DNA of 64,000 nucleotides, from the NCBI GenBank assembly GCA_948146395.1, contig OX411552.1, forward strand, positions 48,495,058-48,559,057, written 5' to 3'. The DNA is from Fragum whitleyi. Lineage: Eukaryota; Mollusca; Bivalvia; Cardiida; Cardiidae. Positions 10,262 to 20,990 of the stretch are shown piece after piece. Position numbers and translations under genes: made by a program. The notes below the pieces were generated by a model. It worked only from the letters and a program-made list of their open reading frames with translations, searched no databases and had not been told where the DNA came from. Within the stretch, counting starts at the first letter, position 1. The number at the start of each line of letters is the position of its first letter.

Positions 10262-12025
10262 AACGTTGGTAAACTTAAATTTCACAAAGAGAAATGGCAT
10301 CAAATTACTAATGACCCATGGGTCTTGGAAGCAATTTCTGGGTACAAAATTTGTTTTGATAGCCCCCCTTTTCAAAATAGAATCCCAAATGAAATCCCCT
10401 TTAGTGGGGACCAATTTGATTTAGTTGATAACGAAGTTAAGGAACTGTTATTAAAAGGAGCTGTTGTTCCCTCAGCACATGAAGAAGGGGAGTTCATTTC
10501 TACTCTTTTTATAGTACCAAAAAAAGAATGGTAAATTTAGACCTGTTATCAATTTAAGATATCTCAATCATTTCGTGCATTATGATCATTTTAAACAAGA
10601 GACTTTTAAGGTAGTTTTAGACCTTATTCAAGAAAAAGATTTCTTCACCTCAATTGACTTGAGTGATGCCTATTTCTCAGTGCCCATTGATACTGATTAT
10701 CAGAAGTATTTGAAATTCTATTGGAGGGGTTCCCTGATGAAGTTCATTTGTCTACCCTTTGGCCTAAAATCCTCACCGTTCGTGTTAACCAAGATTCTCA
10801 AGCCTTTGTACGCTTGGTTTAGACTGCAGAATATTCGTTGTTCATATTACATAGATGATTCTTTAAATATGAACTCAGACAGGAAGCTATGTTCTAGTAA
10901 TACTAGTACTATAGTGAATACTTTACAAGAACTTGGTTATGTAATTAATTTGAAGAAATCTGTCTTAGTTCCTACTCAAAGAATCATCTTCTTCGGGTTT
11001 GTAGTAGATTCTGTAGCTTTCATGGTATTTCTCACTGATGAGAAAATATTTAAGTTAGTTACAAAGGCAAATAAATTGTTAGGCTTGAGAGAGGTGATAG
11101 TTCGGGAACTTGCCTCCTTTATAGGCTTAGTTGTAAGTGCATTTTATGCAATTTCTGATTGCACTACAGAGCATTGGAAAGAGACAAAATATTTGGACTT
11201 GGATCTGATCTTAATTTTGATGATAAAGAAGTTTTATCAATGGATAGCATTTCAGAATTAAAGTGGTGGCAATTAAATGCTGCCAAAAAGAATGGTAAAC
11301 CCATTAGAGATAAAGAGGTTGATTTCAGATGCGAGTGGTGCAGGGTGGGGTGCTATTGATTTAGATAACGAACAAATTGCTCAAGGGCGATGGGTTTCAT
11401 TAGAACTTGAAGAAAATATTAATTACCTGGAATTATTAGCAATTTATTATGCACTTCAAGCTTTTTATTCAAATTGTTCCAATGTACATATTGAGATTCA
11501 ATCCGACAATATCTCTGCTGTCGCTTATATCAATGACATGGGGGGTATGTGCTCCCTTGGTCTTGATAGGTTGGCAAAGAAATTATGGTATTGGTGTCTG
11601 GACAGACACATAACAGTAACAGCCATATTTATAGCTGGGAAAGAAACTCAGCTGATTTCTATTCAAGAAATTTCTCTGATGCCACAGAGTGGATGCTTAA
11701 GAAAGATATTTTTGATAGATTATGCATACATTTCTTTATGCCAGATATAGATTTGTCTGCGTCCAGGTTAAATGCTAGGATCAAGAGGTTTGTTTCATGG
11801 TTTCCAGAGCCTGGGGCCATGAATTTCAATTCATCCACTTTATGTTGGACTAATCTTATACCTTACATATTTCCACCATTTAATTTGATTAGGAAAGTCA
11901 TGAATAAACTCTTGCAAGATAAGGTGGAGAAAGCTATTATTGTAAAGCACAGGCATGGTTTCCACTTATTCTGGAAAATATTTGTTCTTATCCGGTCAGG
12001 TTACCACACCACAAAAACCTTCTGA
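10262..12025 (+). pseudogene. DIRS reverse transcriptase / RNase H polyprotein, multiply frameshifted
   Basis: This encodes the reverse transcriptase and RNase H that would copy the element's RNA into DNA. The RT palm is in 10575-11261: a FTSIDLSDAYFSVPID motif (first catalytic Asp), LPFGLKSSP, and YIDDSL (catalytic DD, about 10850). RNase H follows near 11308 with SDASGAGWGA, then the ELLAIYYAL and QSDNISAVAYI motifs carrying the other acidic residues. Downstream comes a conserved DIRS block (NSADFYSRNF, then IDLSASRLNARIKRF and FPPFNLIRKV), a region assigned in some DIRS elements to a methyltransferase-like domain; that assignment is uncertain here. Frame changes occur near 10525 (A-run), 11150-11170, 11285-11300 and 11645. 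The frame is open upstream of the first ATG (10325) to about 10262. Confidence 0.85.
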
Positions 12026-13043
12026 CAATGCCACACAACGGAAAGTTACATCCACTTCACAGTTCCATTCAGATGATCGCTGTTACCATATCGGGCAAGT
12101 ATTGCGTAAAACAGGCCTTCAGGGAGAGATTACAAAACTCATTATTAGTTCGTGGAGTGAAGGTACACAGAAACAGTATAACTTCGCTTGGAGAAAGTGG
12201 TATACTTGGAATTGTCTCAGGTCGAGAGATCCCCTTTACACGACTGAGGTTGAAGTAGTTAAATTTCTATTTTTCTTATATAAGTCTGGAAAATCTTATT
12301 CCTGTATTAACAGTCATAAGGCTATGTTGTTGCAAACACTTCCACTCTTTGGTAATAAATGGTGTAAGGACTGCATACTTATAAATAGATTTATGAAAGG
12401 AGTGTTTTATCAAAAACCTCCGTTACCAAGGTACCAATTTACATGGGATGTATCAGTCGTTTTAAGGTATCTCTCAAGCCTGTACCCTTTGGATCAATTG
12501 ATGTTAAAACTTATTACTTTCAAACTAGTTGCTCTTCTGGCGTTAGCCTCTGCACCTCGAGCTCAGACTTTGGCAGGGTTAAACTTGGATTATATGACTA
12601 AGGATAAAGGTGTTATGATTTTCACTTTCCCGCAGCATTTGAAAACAACTAGACGAGGGCATAGTTATGTTTTTAAAGTGGAACATTTCAGGAATGAGTC
12701 CTTGTGTGCGTTTCCCACCTTGAGTTATTACATAGACTGTACTAAACAGGTTAGACTGAGTAACTCACTTTTGATTTCATATCAGACATACAAAGCAGTA
12801 TGTACTAGTACTATTGCCAGATGGTTAAGGTGTGTACTTGAGTTGTCAGGAATAGATACATGTATATTCAAAGCTCATTCCGTCAGGAGTGCCTCTACTT
12901 CGGCAGCATTTCATAAGGGATGCTCTTTGAGTAAGATACTGAATACTGCGGACTGGTCTTCTGATAAAAATTTCAGGAAATTCTATCATAGACAGGTTAT
13001 AAGTAATAGCCAGTTGTCTTTTGCTAAAGCAGTACTGGGATAA
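11955..13043 (+). CDS. DIRS tyrosine recombinase (YR)
   Basis: A 362-residue tyrosine recombinase that would insert the circular DNA form into the genome. Residues from about 70 to 150 form the N-terminal SAM-like half (motif SSWSEGTQKQYNFAWRKW). The catalytic half has the first Arg in LALASAPRAQTLAGL, the HSVRSAS motif giving His-x-x-Arg, a Trp in ADWSSDKNF, and the nucleophilic Tyr in FRKFYHRQV near residue 342. All key residues are present and the frame is uninterrupted. The start is uncertain: the first ATG (11955) overlaps the end of the RT/RNase H frame by about 70 bases, as is common in DIRS. Since the partner genes are broken, activity would need help in trans. Confidence 0.85.
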   Translation: MVSTYSGKYLFLSGQVTTPQKPSDNATQRKVTSTSQFHSDDRCYHIGQVLRKTGLQGEITKLIISSWSEGTQKQYNFAWRKWYTWNCLRSRDPLYTTEVEVVKFLFFLYKSGKSYSCINSHKAMLLQTLPLFGNKWCKDCILINRFMKGVFYQKPPLPRYQFTWDVSVVLRYLSSLYPLDQLMLKLITFKLVALLALASAPRAQTLAGLNLDYMTKDKGVMIFTFPQHLKTTRRGHSYVFKVEHFRNESLCAFPTLSYYIDCTKQVRLSNSLLISYQTYKAVCTSTIARWLRCVLELSGIDTCIFKAHSVRSASTSAAFHKGCSLSKILNTADWSSDKNFRKFYHRQVISNSQLSFAKAVLG

Positions 13044-13195
13044 ATGGACTGATTGTTTGGGAATATGCGATTAAATTGAGATAATGTTTGTTGTTAGTCA
13101 ATTACCAGATTGGTGCATAAATATTAGTTTTCTCTTATAGTTGGTACTTTTCTCCTTTAGACCAGTAAGACCAGTTTTGCTTAGTTGCCTTTAGA

Positions 13196-13310
13196 TGCTG
13201 TTTTCTACATGTGAAAGCCGAAGGCTTTACGAAAAATAATGGCCCCCCATCCAAGCCTTGGTGATGGATGGAGGGCATTATTGGAGTAAAGCCGGAGGCT
13301 GAGCATGTAG
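13196..13310. repeat. DIRS internal complementary region (ICR)
   Basis: Bases 13196-13241 (TTTTCTACATGTGAAAGCCG, then AAGGCTTTACGAAAAATAAT) are the complement of the left extremity 8631-8675. Bases 13238-13310 (CCCCCCATCCAAGCCTTGG through GAGTAAAGCCGGAGGCTGAG) are the complement of the right extremity 13604-13673. The junction reads AATAATGG, so the two element ends overlap in ATT. In the DIRS model this region templates joining of both ends into a circle. Confidence 0.9.
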
Positions 13311-13500
13311 GAACCCTTCCCTGCATTGCTAATGGTAATTCATTTCGTTTGCTGTGTAGGTAAGAGCTATAATGCTGCTTATGTAAAGACCTTTTAGTTG
13401 TTCATGTTGTCTGTAACCTTGACATTGTCTGTTTTGCATAATGTGTCTTTTTCACTCCCCCCCTGTTTTATGTGCAACTAAGCAACACTTCCTTTGAATT

Positions 13501-13602
13501 ATGAAACATGTGATTGTGACTTCCCGTAGTGACATGGGGGTGTATTTGATTTATCTTTAAAGCGAGATGGTAGAATATGTTCAGAACGATATGCTGTTTT
13601 CT
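13501..13602 (-). repeat. DIRS right inverted terminal repeat
   Basis: Reverse complement of 8661-8765, running from ATGAAACATGTGATTGTGAC to ATGCTGTTTTCTACAT. The right extension beyond it (13603-13673) is unique to this end and is copied, inverted, in the internal complementary region. Confidence 0.9.
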
Positions 13603-13673
13603 ACATGCTCAGCCTCCGGCTTTACTCCAATAATGCCCTCCATCCATCACCAAGGCTTGGATGGGGGGCCATT

Positions 13674-14079
13674 TTTTTCAAGCTAAGGTTCAAATTCTAC
13701 TTTGTTCCTTGTGTTTGCATGGAAGAAAAGTGAAGTTAAAACCCTTTCTACAATATATCACTATCTTAATTCTTTTCCTTACCCTTCCTTTAAATTTCTA
13801 CGTATGTAAATGAAAGAAGGGATTCCCGGTTATCCGGAATGATACTCACAGTAACAAGAAGAGATTCCTGCAGAATCCTATTAAAACTCCATACAGTAGA
13901 GCTCTGTAAATTATGGACATAAGTTGTACATATTATGACAATTCTGTAACAAATTACCGGGTATATGTAAGTTATTCATTGGAATTTTCTTGTTAATTTT
14001 ACAATTGTTTTCATTCTTAATATAGTAGACTCCTCTAGGAGTACAAGAACTTTAACATTCAATGGTAGAGTCAGTAAAA
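13674..14079. other. No gene seen
   Basis: Unique sequence immediately outside the DIRS right end. No repeat, gene or RNA is recognised. Confidence 0.3.
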
Positions 14080-15839
14080 CAAGAGGCCCAAGAGGGCCTG
14101 TATCACTCCACTGGCTTTAACATCATTAGACTTGCATTAAATGAATCTTTCTTTGAATTAAAACAACACTTTGAAATCTCTTAAGACCTAATTTATATTA
14201 ATTAACTGGGTATGGCTCACATTGCACCAAAATTCTCAAGTTTCATTGAAATTGGCCCAACCTTCATCAGGAGATGTAGTTCAAAGATTTCGGGCTCAAA
14301 ATAAGCCACACCCTGACATGCCAATATTTAAGGGCTAATTAATATTTCGCATACAATTTTTGAAAAGGGTCACAGAAGGAACATTCTGGTAAAATTTCAT
14401 TGAAATCAGCCCAGTGATTCAGGAGGAGATGTCCTTCAAAGAATTAGGGCTCAAAATAAGCCCCACCCTGCCACACCCATTTTTATGGGCCAATCAAAAT
14501 TATGAGAGCACCTTTTGGAAAGGGTCTCCCAAGGAACATTCTGGTAAAGTTTCATTGAAATCGGCTCAATGGTTCAGGAGGAAATGTCGTTCAAAGATTT
14601 CGGGCTCAGATAAGCCCCGCCCTGCCACCCCCATATTTGGTGGCCAATCAAAATTTCAGGAACAATTTTTGAAAAGGGTTACCCCAGGAACTTTTTGGTA
14701 AAGTTTGGTTGAAATCAGCCCCGTGGTTCAGGAGGAGATGTCATTCAAAGATTTCGGGCTCAAAATAAGCCCCGCCCTGCCACGCCCATATTGGGGGGTC
14801 AATCAAAATTTCTTGAACAATTTAGGTAAAGGGTCATCCCAGGAACATTTTGGTAAAGTTTGGTTGAAATCGGCCCAGTGGTTCAGGAGAAGATGTCATT
14901 CAAAGATTTTGGGCTCAAAATAAGCCCCGCCCTGCCACGCCCATATTTGGGGGTCAATCAAAATTTCTTGACTAATTTAGGTTGAGGGTCACCCAAGGAA
15001 CATCCATTCCAAGTTTCATTGAAATTTGCCCAACGGTTTGGGAGAAGATTTTTAAAGATTTCAAAGTGAAAAAATGCCACGCACTGCCACTCACTACCAC
15101 GCCCATATTTGGGGGTCAATCAAAATTTCTTTAACAATTTCAGAAGAAGGTCACCCAAGGAACATTTCTACCAAGTTTCATCAAAATCCACCCATAGGTT
15201 TTGGAGGAGAAGATGTTTAAAGAAAAAGTTTACGCAAGGACGCACAGACGGACGGACGGACACACGCACGACGGACACACCGCCATGACAATAGCTCGCT
15301 AAAAAATGCCACGCCCTGACACGCCCATATTTGGGGGTCAATTAAAATTTCTTTAACAACGTAAGTAAAAGTTCATCTAAGGATCATCCCTGCCAAGTTT
15401 CATTAAAATTGGCCCAATGGTTTGGGAGAAGAAGATTTATAAAGTTTTCAAGTGAAAAAATGCCACGCCCATATTTAGGGGTCAATCAAAATTTCTTTAA
15501 CAATTTTAGAAGAGGGTCATCCAAGGATCATTTCTACCAAGTTTTGTCAAAATTGGCCCAATTGGCAATGGTTTGGGAGATGAAGATTTTTAAAGTTTTC
15601 AAGTGAAAAAATGCCACGCCCATATTTGGGGGTCCATCAAAATTTCTTTAACAATTTTAGAAGAAGGTCACCCAAGGATTATTTATACCAAGTTTTGTTA
15701 AAATTGGCCAAATGGTTTGGGAGGAGAAGATGTTTAAAGAAAAAGTTTACGCACACACGAACGCACGGACGGACTGACGGACGCACGCCGGACACACCGC
15801 CATGACAATAGCTCGCTGGCCTTGGGCCAGTGCAGCTAA
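14080..15839 (+). mobile_element. Family B hairpin-ended (Helitron-like) element
   Basis: The 5' end is CAAGAGGCCCAAGAGGGCCT (hairpin GGCCC/GGGCC) followed by CACTCCACTGGC. The 3' end is a GGACGGACTGACGGACGCAC tract, GCCATGACAATAGCTCG, then the hairpin CTGGCC-TTG-GGCCAG (15816-15830) and GCAGCTAA. The 5' word CCACTGG is complementary to CCAGTG(G) in the right arm. The core is a ~160-170-bp tandem unit (CCTGCCACGCCCATATTTGG, GGTCAATCAAAATTTC, GGTCACCCAAGGAACATT). A second, incomplete 3' end (15236-15300) lies inside it. Exact ends are taken from copy 37926-39324, whose empty site is readable. It has no genes. Confidence 0.8.
14340..15760 (+). repeat. Tandem core of family B, ~165-bp unit
   Basis: About eight units, each with CACGCCCATATTTGGGGGTC, AATCAAAATTTCTTGAACAA, GGTCACCCAAGGAACATT, AAGTTTCATTGAAATCGGCC and GGTTCAGGAGGAGATGTCAT. 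Units in the second half swap GATTTCGGGCTC for a GATTTCAAAGTG variant. Similar units occur at 38100-39230 and, inverted, at 32930-33740. Confidence 0.8.
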
Positions 15840-15840
15840 A

Positions 15841-16977
15841 CAAGAGGACCATGATGGTCCTAGAGTGTTAACAAGACCCCTTTTCCCATGATATGGCACA
15901 GATCCTTCCCATTTTCAAAAGGGTTCATCCTTGTTACCTGGCAAACATTCTGTCCGAGTTTCATAAAGATTAGACCATATTTGTGGCCTCTAGAGTGTAA
16001 ACAAGAAAATTGTCATTTTGGCCCCTTTTCCTGTGATATGGCATGGATCTTTTTCCCATGTTTGATAGGGTACATCTTTGTGACCTGTCCATCATTCGGA
16101 CCAAATTTCATGAAGATTGGACAATATTTGTGGCCTCTAGAGTGTAAACAAGAAAATTTTCTTTAAGGCCCCTTTTCCTGTGATTTTGCCTTGATCCTTC
16201 CCATTTTCATTAGAGTTCATCCTTATGACCTTAGAAACATTCTGACCAAGTTTCATAAAGATTGGACCATATTTGTTGCCTCAAGAGCATAAACAAGAAA
16301 ATTGTCTTTAAAGCCCCTTTTCCTGTGATATGACTCACATCCTTCCCATTTTCAATAGGATTCATTCTTGTGACCTGACAATTATTCTGACCAAGTTTCA
16401 GGAAGATTGGACAAAGTTTGTGGCCTCTAGACTGTAAACAAGAAAAAATGTCATTAAGGCTCCTTTTCCTGTGATATGGCACAGATCCTTCCAATTTTCA
16501 ATAGGGTTCATCCTTGTGACCTGACAATCATTCTGACCAAGTTTCATGAAGATTGGGCCATATTTGTTGCCTCTAGAGTGTAAACAAGAAAAAAGTCATT
16601 TAGGCTCCTTTTCCTGTGATATGGCATGGATCCTTCCCATTTTCGATAGGGTTCATCCTTGTGACCTGACAATCATTCTGACCAAGTTTCATGATGATTG
16701 GACCATATTTGTGGCCTCTAGAGTGTAAACAAGAATAATGTCATTAAGGCTCCTTTTCCTGTGATATTGCATGGATCCTTCCCATTTTCAATAGGGTTCA
16801 TCCTTGTGACCTGACAATTATTCTGACCAAGTTTCATGATGATTGGCTCAAATTTGTGGCCTCTAGAGTGTAAACACTTAATTTGTTGATGCCTGACGAC
16901 GGACGACACACGACGGACGACGGACATTCAATGATCACAAAAGCTCACCTTGAGCACGATGTGCTCAGGTGAGCTAA
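15841..16977 (+). mobile_element. Family A element, 'TGTAAACAAG' core subfamily
   Basis: The 5' end is CAAGAGGACCATGATGGTCC with hairpin GGACCAT/ATGGTCC. The 3' end has a GACGACGGACGACACACGAC tract, GATCACAAAAGCTCACC, inner arms TGAGCAC-GAT-GTGCTCA, then GGTGAGCTAA (16943-16977). The core is about seven ~147-bp units (CTTTTCCTGTGATATGGC, GATCCTTCCCATTTTC, GACCTGACAATCATTCTGAC, TGGCCTCTAGAGTGTAAACA). The word GGCCTCTAGAGTG is shared with the 1865 element's unit, so the cores are related. A single A separates it from the preceding family B element. Confidence 0.8.
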
Positions 16978-18123
16978 AAATCAGTAATGGTTAAAACCTA
17001 CGGTATTTCCTTTAATAAGAGGGTCATTCCAAATCCCAACAATAGCTCCCTTTTACCATTGACTCAAAATTAATATTGACTGATGATTTATCATATATTT
17101 AAGATTTTTTGAGTGATTTCTCTCTAATAATATTCTCTGACAATTATATAGATGATTGTTCAAAGGAAATCAACCTCAAATTAAAGGCAGTTTGGAAAAT
17201 ATCATACATCAATTTGCTTCAAAAATTGGATTCTAAATAAAAAACTCCTTTTCTATGTTTGGTACTTTGAAGGATTTTTAAAGGAAATACCATTTTTATT
17301 TTACATTCATTTGAAAGGAAGTTCTTACAACCCTCACAATTCTGTCAGTAAATCCCTTAATTTGAACATGTGAAACAAGACAAAGCACACAGGTACCTTG
17401 TGGGCCTACTTGACAGATACTATACATAAATCCTTAATAAGGCCTTTCACAGTTAATAATTTTTTTTTAAATAAAGATCATACTAAGTGTTAATTTGTTT
17501 ATAATAAACCCATTCATGGTTTAATTAATTTAATATCAATCCTTTACCCTTAACCATTGGTGAATAAATATTCTCAACATTTGAAGTTTAGCTTTCTGCC
17601 AACTGAACAAGTCACTCTGACAGTATAGAACAACTGGTGTTAAGCCCATAAAATGTCAAAAAGGCCTGTCAAAGTATTCAGTGATGCCATGGCGCTCTTA
17701 CATTGTTCTGAATATTTCCAGAGCATCTCAAATCAGTGCAGTAAAAGCATCATAGGACCACAGCAAATCCAATTCAAACACCATAGAAGGGCAGTAGAAC
17801 TGCCAAAGGAGCGTGGAAGGGATTGCCATTAATAGTGTGAAAATGCAAGTATATTTTTTCCCAAAAAAAGTATGAATGTTTGTGATCCCACTGTGATTTG
17901 AAAAATACTTGATTGCCAAGGAATCATGGTGTAGTCGCCATCTAATGCAAATGGCCCTTAATTTCAATACTTAACATAGACCTATGATCTTGCACTATTT
18001 GAAAGTCTTTTACATCTTTTCCTTTAATTTTAGGCTTATTTCTAAACAATTATTTAAATGAATTGTAAACTTCTTAAAATTTAGGTAGTTTTGATAAGGT
18101 AAAATGAGTTTTTCTTAGTAAAT
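16978..18123. other. No gene seen
   Basis: More than 1.1 kb of AT-rich unique sequence. The only open frame of note, 17728-17967 on the minus strand, has no recognisable family signature. Confidence 0.3.
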
Positions 18124-18361
18124 GAGCCTGTGTGTGGCATTTCCAACAATTTCATATGTGAGCAAAGCAAATACTCTGGCCAGTCTGTGCATCTACACAA
18201 TCTGACCAGTCTTCACTATGCAATTTGTAGATAAATAAGGTGTCAAAGTATCTGTAGACAGTAAGACAATTATTCATAATTACTCGATACAAATGCCCAG
18301 GCTGATAAATATTTGCATACCACGCAGATGTCAAATTGTTGGAAATGTCACGCACAGGCTC
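18124..18361 (+). mobile_element. MITE family P3
   Basis: The ends GAGCCTGTGTGTGGCATTTC and GAAATGTCACGCACAGGCTC are inverted repeats extended by CAACAATTT/AAATTGTTG. Length is ~238 bp with no coding. Sister copies lie at 26375-26600 and 41269-41506. Superfamily unknown. Confidence 0.7.
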
Positions 18362-18719
18362 AAATAATGTAGGGAGAGCTACTATTGGAGAGGGGGATCT
18401 ACTTAGATGCAATACAGTACCAAAGATCTAGCCCATGCATAAATTTGGGACTAGGGTGAGAAACTAATTTGTATAAATCATGTACATGTAGTTGTAATTA
18501 ACAAAATATCAATTTTGCCTGAGGTAAATCAATTAAGTAATTATTTATCCATATAACTTCACATATTGATAAATTATTAATTTCACATAATTTGCCTCAG
18601 GCCAACTTAAGGTCAACATATTTCATTGAGCTGAGATTCTTGTAAAGTGTATTCGCTGACATCTCATTAGCTGCACTAACATACGCATCTTTCTGATATA
18701 TTGATAGCTCAGAGTAAAA

Positions 18720-18759
18720 CAGTTGTAACTGCCTATAAACATAAAGGCAGTAACAACTG
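18720..18759. repeat. Hairpin MITE family 5, second copy
   Basis: CAGTTGTAACTGCC pairs with GGCAGTAACAACTG around TATAAACATAAA. The arms match those of the hairpin at 884-918, with a longer stem. Confidence 0.6.
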
Positions 18760-19197
18760 TTTTGCGCTGAGTCATCAACATGCCATTGGAATGTCAGAAA
18801 GAAGGGTACTATTTATAAGCAACTGCTCAAAATATACTCAACAACAAAAATAACGCATCACTTGTGTATTAAAATATAACTTTTTTTAAAATCACAAGTT
18901 TGAAAGAAAGATTTTACCAAAGTACATGTTATCCAATTATTATTGCATAAAATGTATGTTTTCGGGTTGTTAAAGGCATATGTTAACAGACAAAACCCTG
19001 GCGTTAATGGAAGAAAAAGTGGATTAATCAGTAAATTCACGTGCCGTTAACGCCCAGCTTTTTTTTTTACTTAAATATCTGCGATTTGGGCTTATACAAT
19101 TTAATCAATTTCCTTGATTCTTATAAGGATGTTTTATGCATTCTATTCAAAATGCAAAAATAAAAAGATCTAGAAGTCTAGACATTGATTAGTAAAA

Positions 19198-19554
19198 CAG
19201 GGGTGTGGAAAAAATAAATTATCCAGGCTTGTCCATGGACAAGTAAAAATTAATTTCCTACTTGCCCGAGATCAAAAAGAACTTGTCCACCAAAAAAATG
19301 GATTGATAAATATTTAGAAAACATTGTTTTTAATGATGAAAATGCTGTAGCCCAGCACTTTCTTCATTAAAGACAATTTTTCTACACTTTGATACAAGTA
19401 TAAGGATGACTTTTCTCCTAGTTCTTTTTGTTGCTGTTCTAAGATTTGCTCTGATATTTACTTGTCCATGGACAAGTGACCTAGAAAAATTTACTTGCCC
19501 GCAAGTGAAAAAGCCCGGGTCGGACAAGTCGGGCATAGGAATTCCACACCCCTG
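19198..19554 (+). mobile_element. hAT-like MITE
   Basis: The termini CAGGGGTGTGGAA (19198) and TTCCACACCCCTG (to 19554) form an inverted repeat beginning CAG, typical of hAT elements. Just inside are TTGTCCATGGACAAGT palindromes on both sides (about 19228 and 19464), which may act as subterminal binding motifs. Centre: AAAATGCTGTAGCCCAGCAC. A related segment is at 63245-63455. I could not find a clean 8-bp target duplication. Confidence 0.6.
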
Positions 19555-20133
19555 ATTAAAATGTGTGAAAATTATTCATGTCAAACATTATCATAGAGCA
19601 TACCTAAAGACGTTGCTATAATTCCCGCATTAAGTTGTGTGACGTCATAAATTTTTCTAGCCACATTGGTAAAAACAAAATGGACCGTGTAATGCATCCT
19701 ATGATTATTCCGGCATATTTGTAAGTTTGTAACTAGTTTTATATTTTTTCTATGAAATTATTTCACAATATCTGTTTGAATTTATGCTCTAATCTATCTT
19801 TTTATGAAATAATAGCGTTACCGGTAATTCACGTTTTTTCAGGCGTTAACAATTGCAGAGCCCCTCATAATACTATAAAGCCCGAGCACATTAAACCATT
19901 TTCGGGTCTCTGCAAATGTTAAAGCCCTCAAAAACATGAATTAACCCTATATTGAATTGTGACAAAAGGGATGACATACTAGACTAACAAATCCCCCGTT
20001 TTTGAAGATGATGAGGGATTCTTTTACATAGATAAATAGCAAAGGATTACATTTCTTTTGGAATGTTGATGATTTTTAATAAAATACCCCCCCCCCCCCC
20101 CCCCCTACTTTTCCAAACTTAGCATAGACACTG
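19555..20133. other. No gene; poly(C) tract
   Basis: Unique sequence with a run of about 20 C at 20086-20105. No open frame has family resemblance. Confidence 0.35.
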
Positions 20134-20359
20134 CTAAACCCTTTCCTGTTTCACAAAATGTTGGACCTGTCCAAATTCAAAGGTTTTGCAGACGAAAATT
20201 TAAAGTGGATTTATATGAAAAATAACCATTCAGTTGGGTAGAACATAGTGTGGAAAAAGAAATTGCTTGTCAGAAGCAATTTCTTCTTTTTTCACAATGT
20301 TTTCTCAATCATAAAATCACAGGCACGTAAAGAGCAGGGATTAAACAGCAAAGGGTTAA
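20134..20359 (+). mobile_element. TTAA-flanked MITE, family P2
   Basis: The left end TAAACCCTTTCCTGTTTCAC and right end CAGCAAAGGGTTAA match the element at 1131-1362, with the same interior order (TTGGACCTGTCCAA, TTTGCAGACGAAAATTTAAA, ATAAAATCACAGG). The left TTAA is mutated. Confidence 0.75.
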
Positions 20360-20754
20360 GGAGTCATTTGGCAAGGTTAAAATCCAACATTTAGCTTTCT
20401 CCTGTGATCTTAATGAAACTCATTGCTCAATGGGTTTCCTGTCATTGATGAGAATCTAAGTGGGTGAAAAAAATTGGAAATCTATCTACATGAGAAAACT
20501 GTTTAAAAATCTTACCCTGGCAGTAAATGCATGTAAATTTGCAAAAAACAGGGCAACATTCTTATTAGGTTATGCAAAATAATTACATCTTGATTGGTAT
20601 GCACATTCCACAGGAAGCAGAATTGACAGGGATTAACCCAGGCTGCCAAAATATGTTTTCCAATCAATATAGAATAAAAAGATTTCAACATTTTTCATAG
20701 TGTTTGATTTGCTTGATGTATATTACCAATATCAACCCCTGCAAAAAAGTTCAA

Positions 20755-20990
20755 GAAATGGTTCTTGAACATTCTTTCACTTCTAGAACTGGTTCTTAAA
20801 CTTCTAGAACTACTTCTACAAGTGGAAGAACTAGTTCTAAAAGTGAAAGAACTTATTCTAGAAGTGAAAGAATCAGTTCTAGTGTGTCTTGAACTACAAC
20901 TTATCAGTTCTACAACATTCAAGAACCAGATGAGATCATGAACTTTTTCTTTTTCTAGAACATTCAAGAACCAGATTTTTGAACTCTTCT
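20755..20990. repeat. Degenerate quasi-palindromic AGAAC/GTTCT repeat cluster
   Basis: About a dozen GAAC and GTTC words in alternating orientation (AGAACTGGTTCT, AGAACTAGTTCTA, TTATTCTAGAAGTG, ATCAGTTCTAG) are spaced roughly every 10-22 bases over 235 bases. The pattern is many overlapping short inverted repeats, not a single hairpin. Confidence 0.6.

Larger units (their letters stand above)
8631..13673 (+). mobile_element. DIRS-type tyrosine-recombinase retrotransposon
   Basis: A ~5.0-kb element with DIRS anatomy: inverted terminal repeats (8661-8765 and 13501-13602), unequal terminal extensions (8631-8660 and 13603-13673), and an internal complementary region at 13196-13310 made of the complements of both extremities. 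Gene order is gag-like, reverse transcriptase, RNase H, then tyrosine recombinase. DIRS elements are thought to integrate as a circle through the recombinase, not an integrase, and normally leave no target duplication. Gag and RT/RNase H contain frameshifts, so this copy is probably dead although the recombinase frame is open. Right-end poly(T) leaves the last bases uncertain by about 3. Confidence 0.92.

Noticed and set aside
20755..20967. Minus-strand 90-residue serine/arginine-rich frame
   Set aside because: The SR-like composition comes from the AGAAC/GTTCT repeat cluster, not from a coding sequence.
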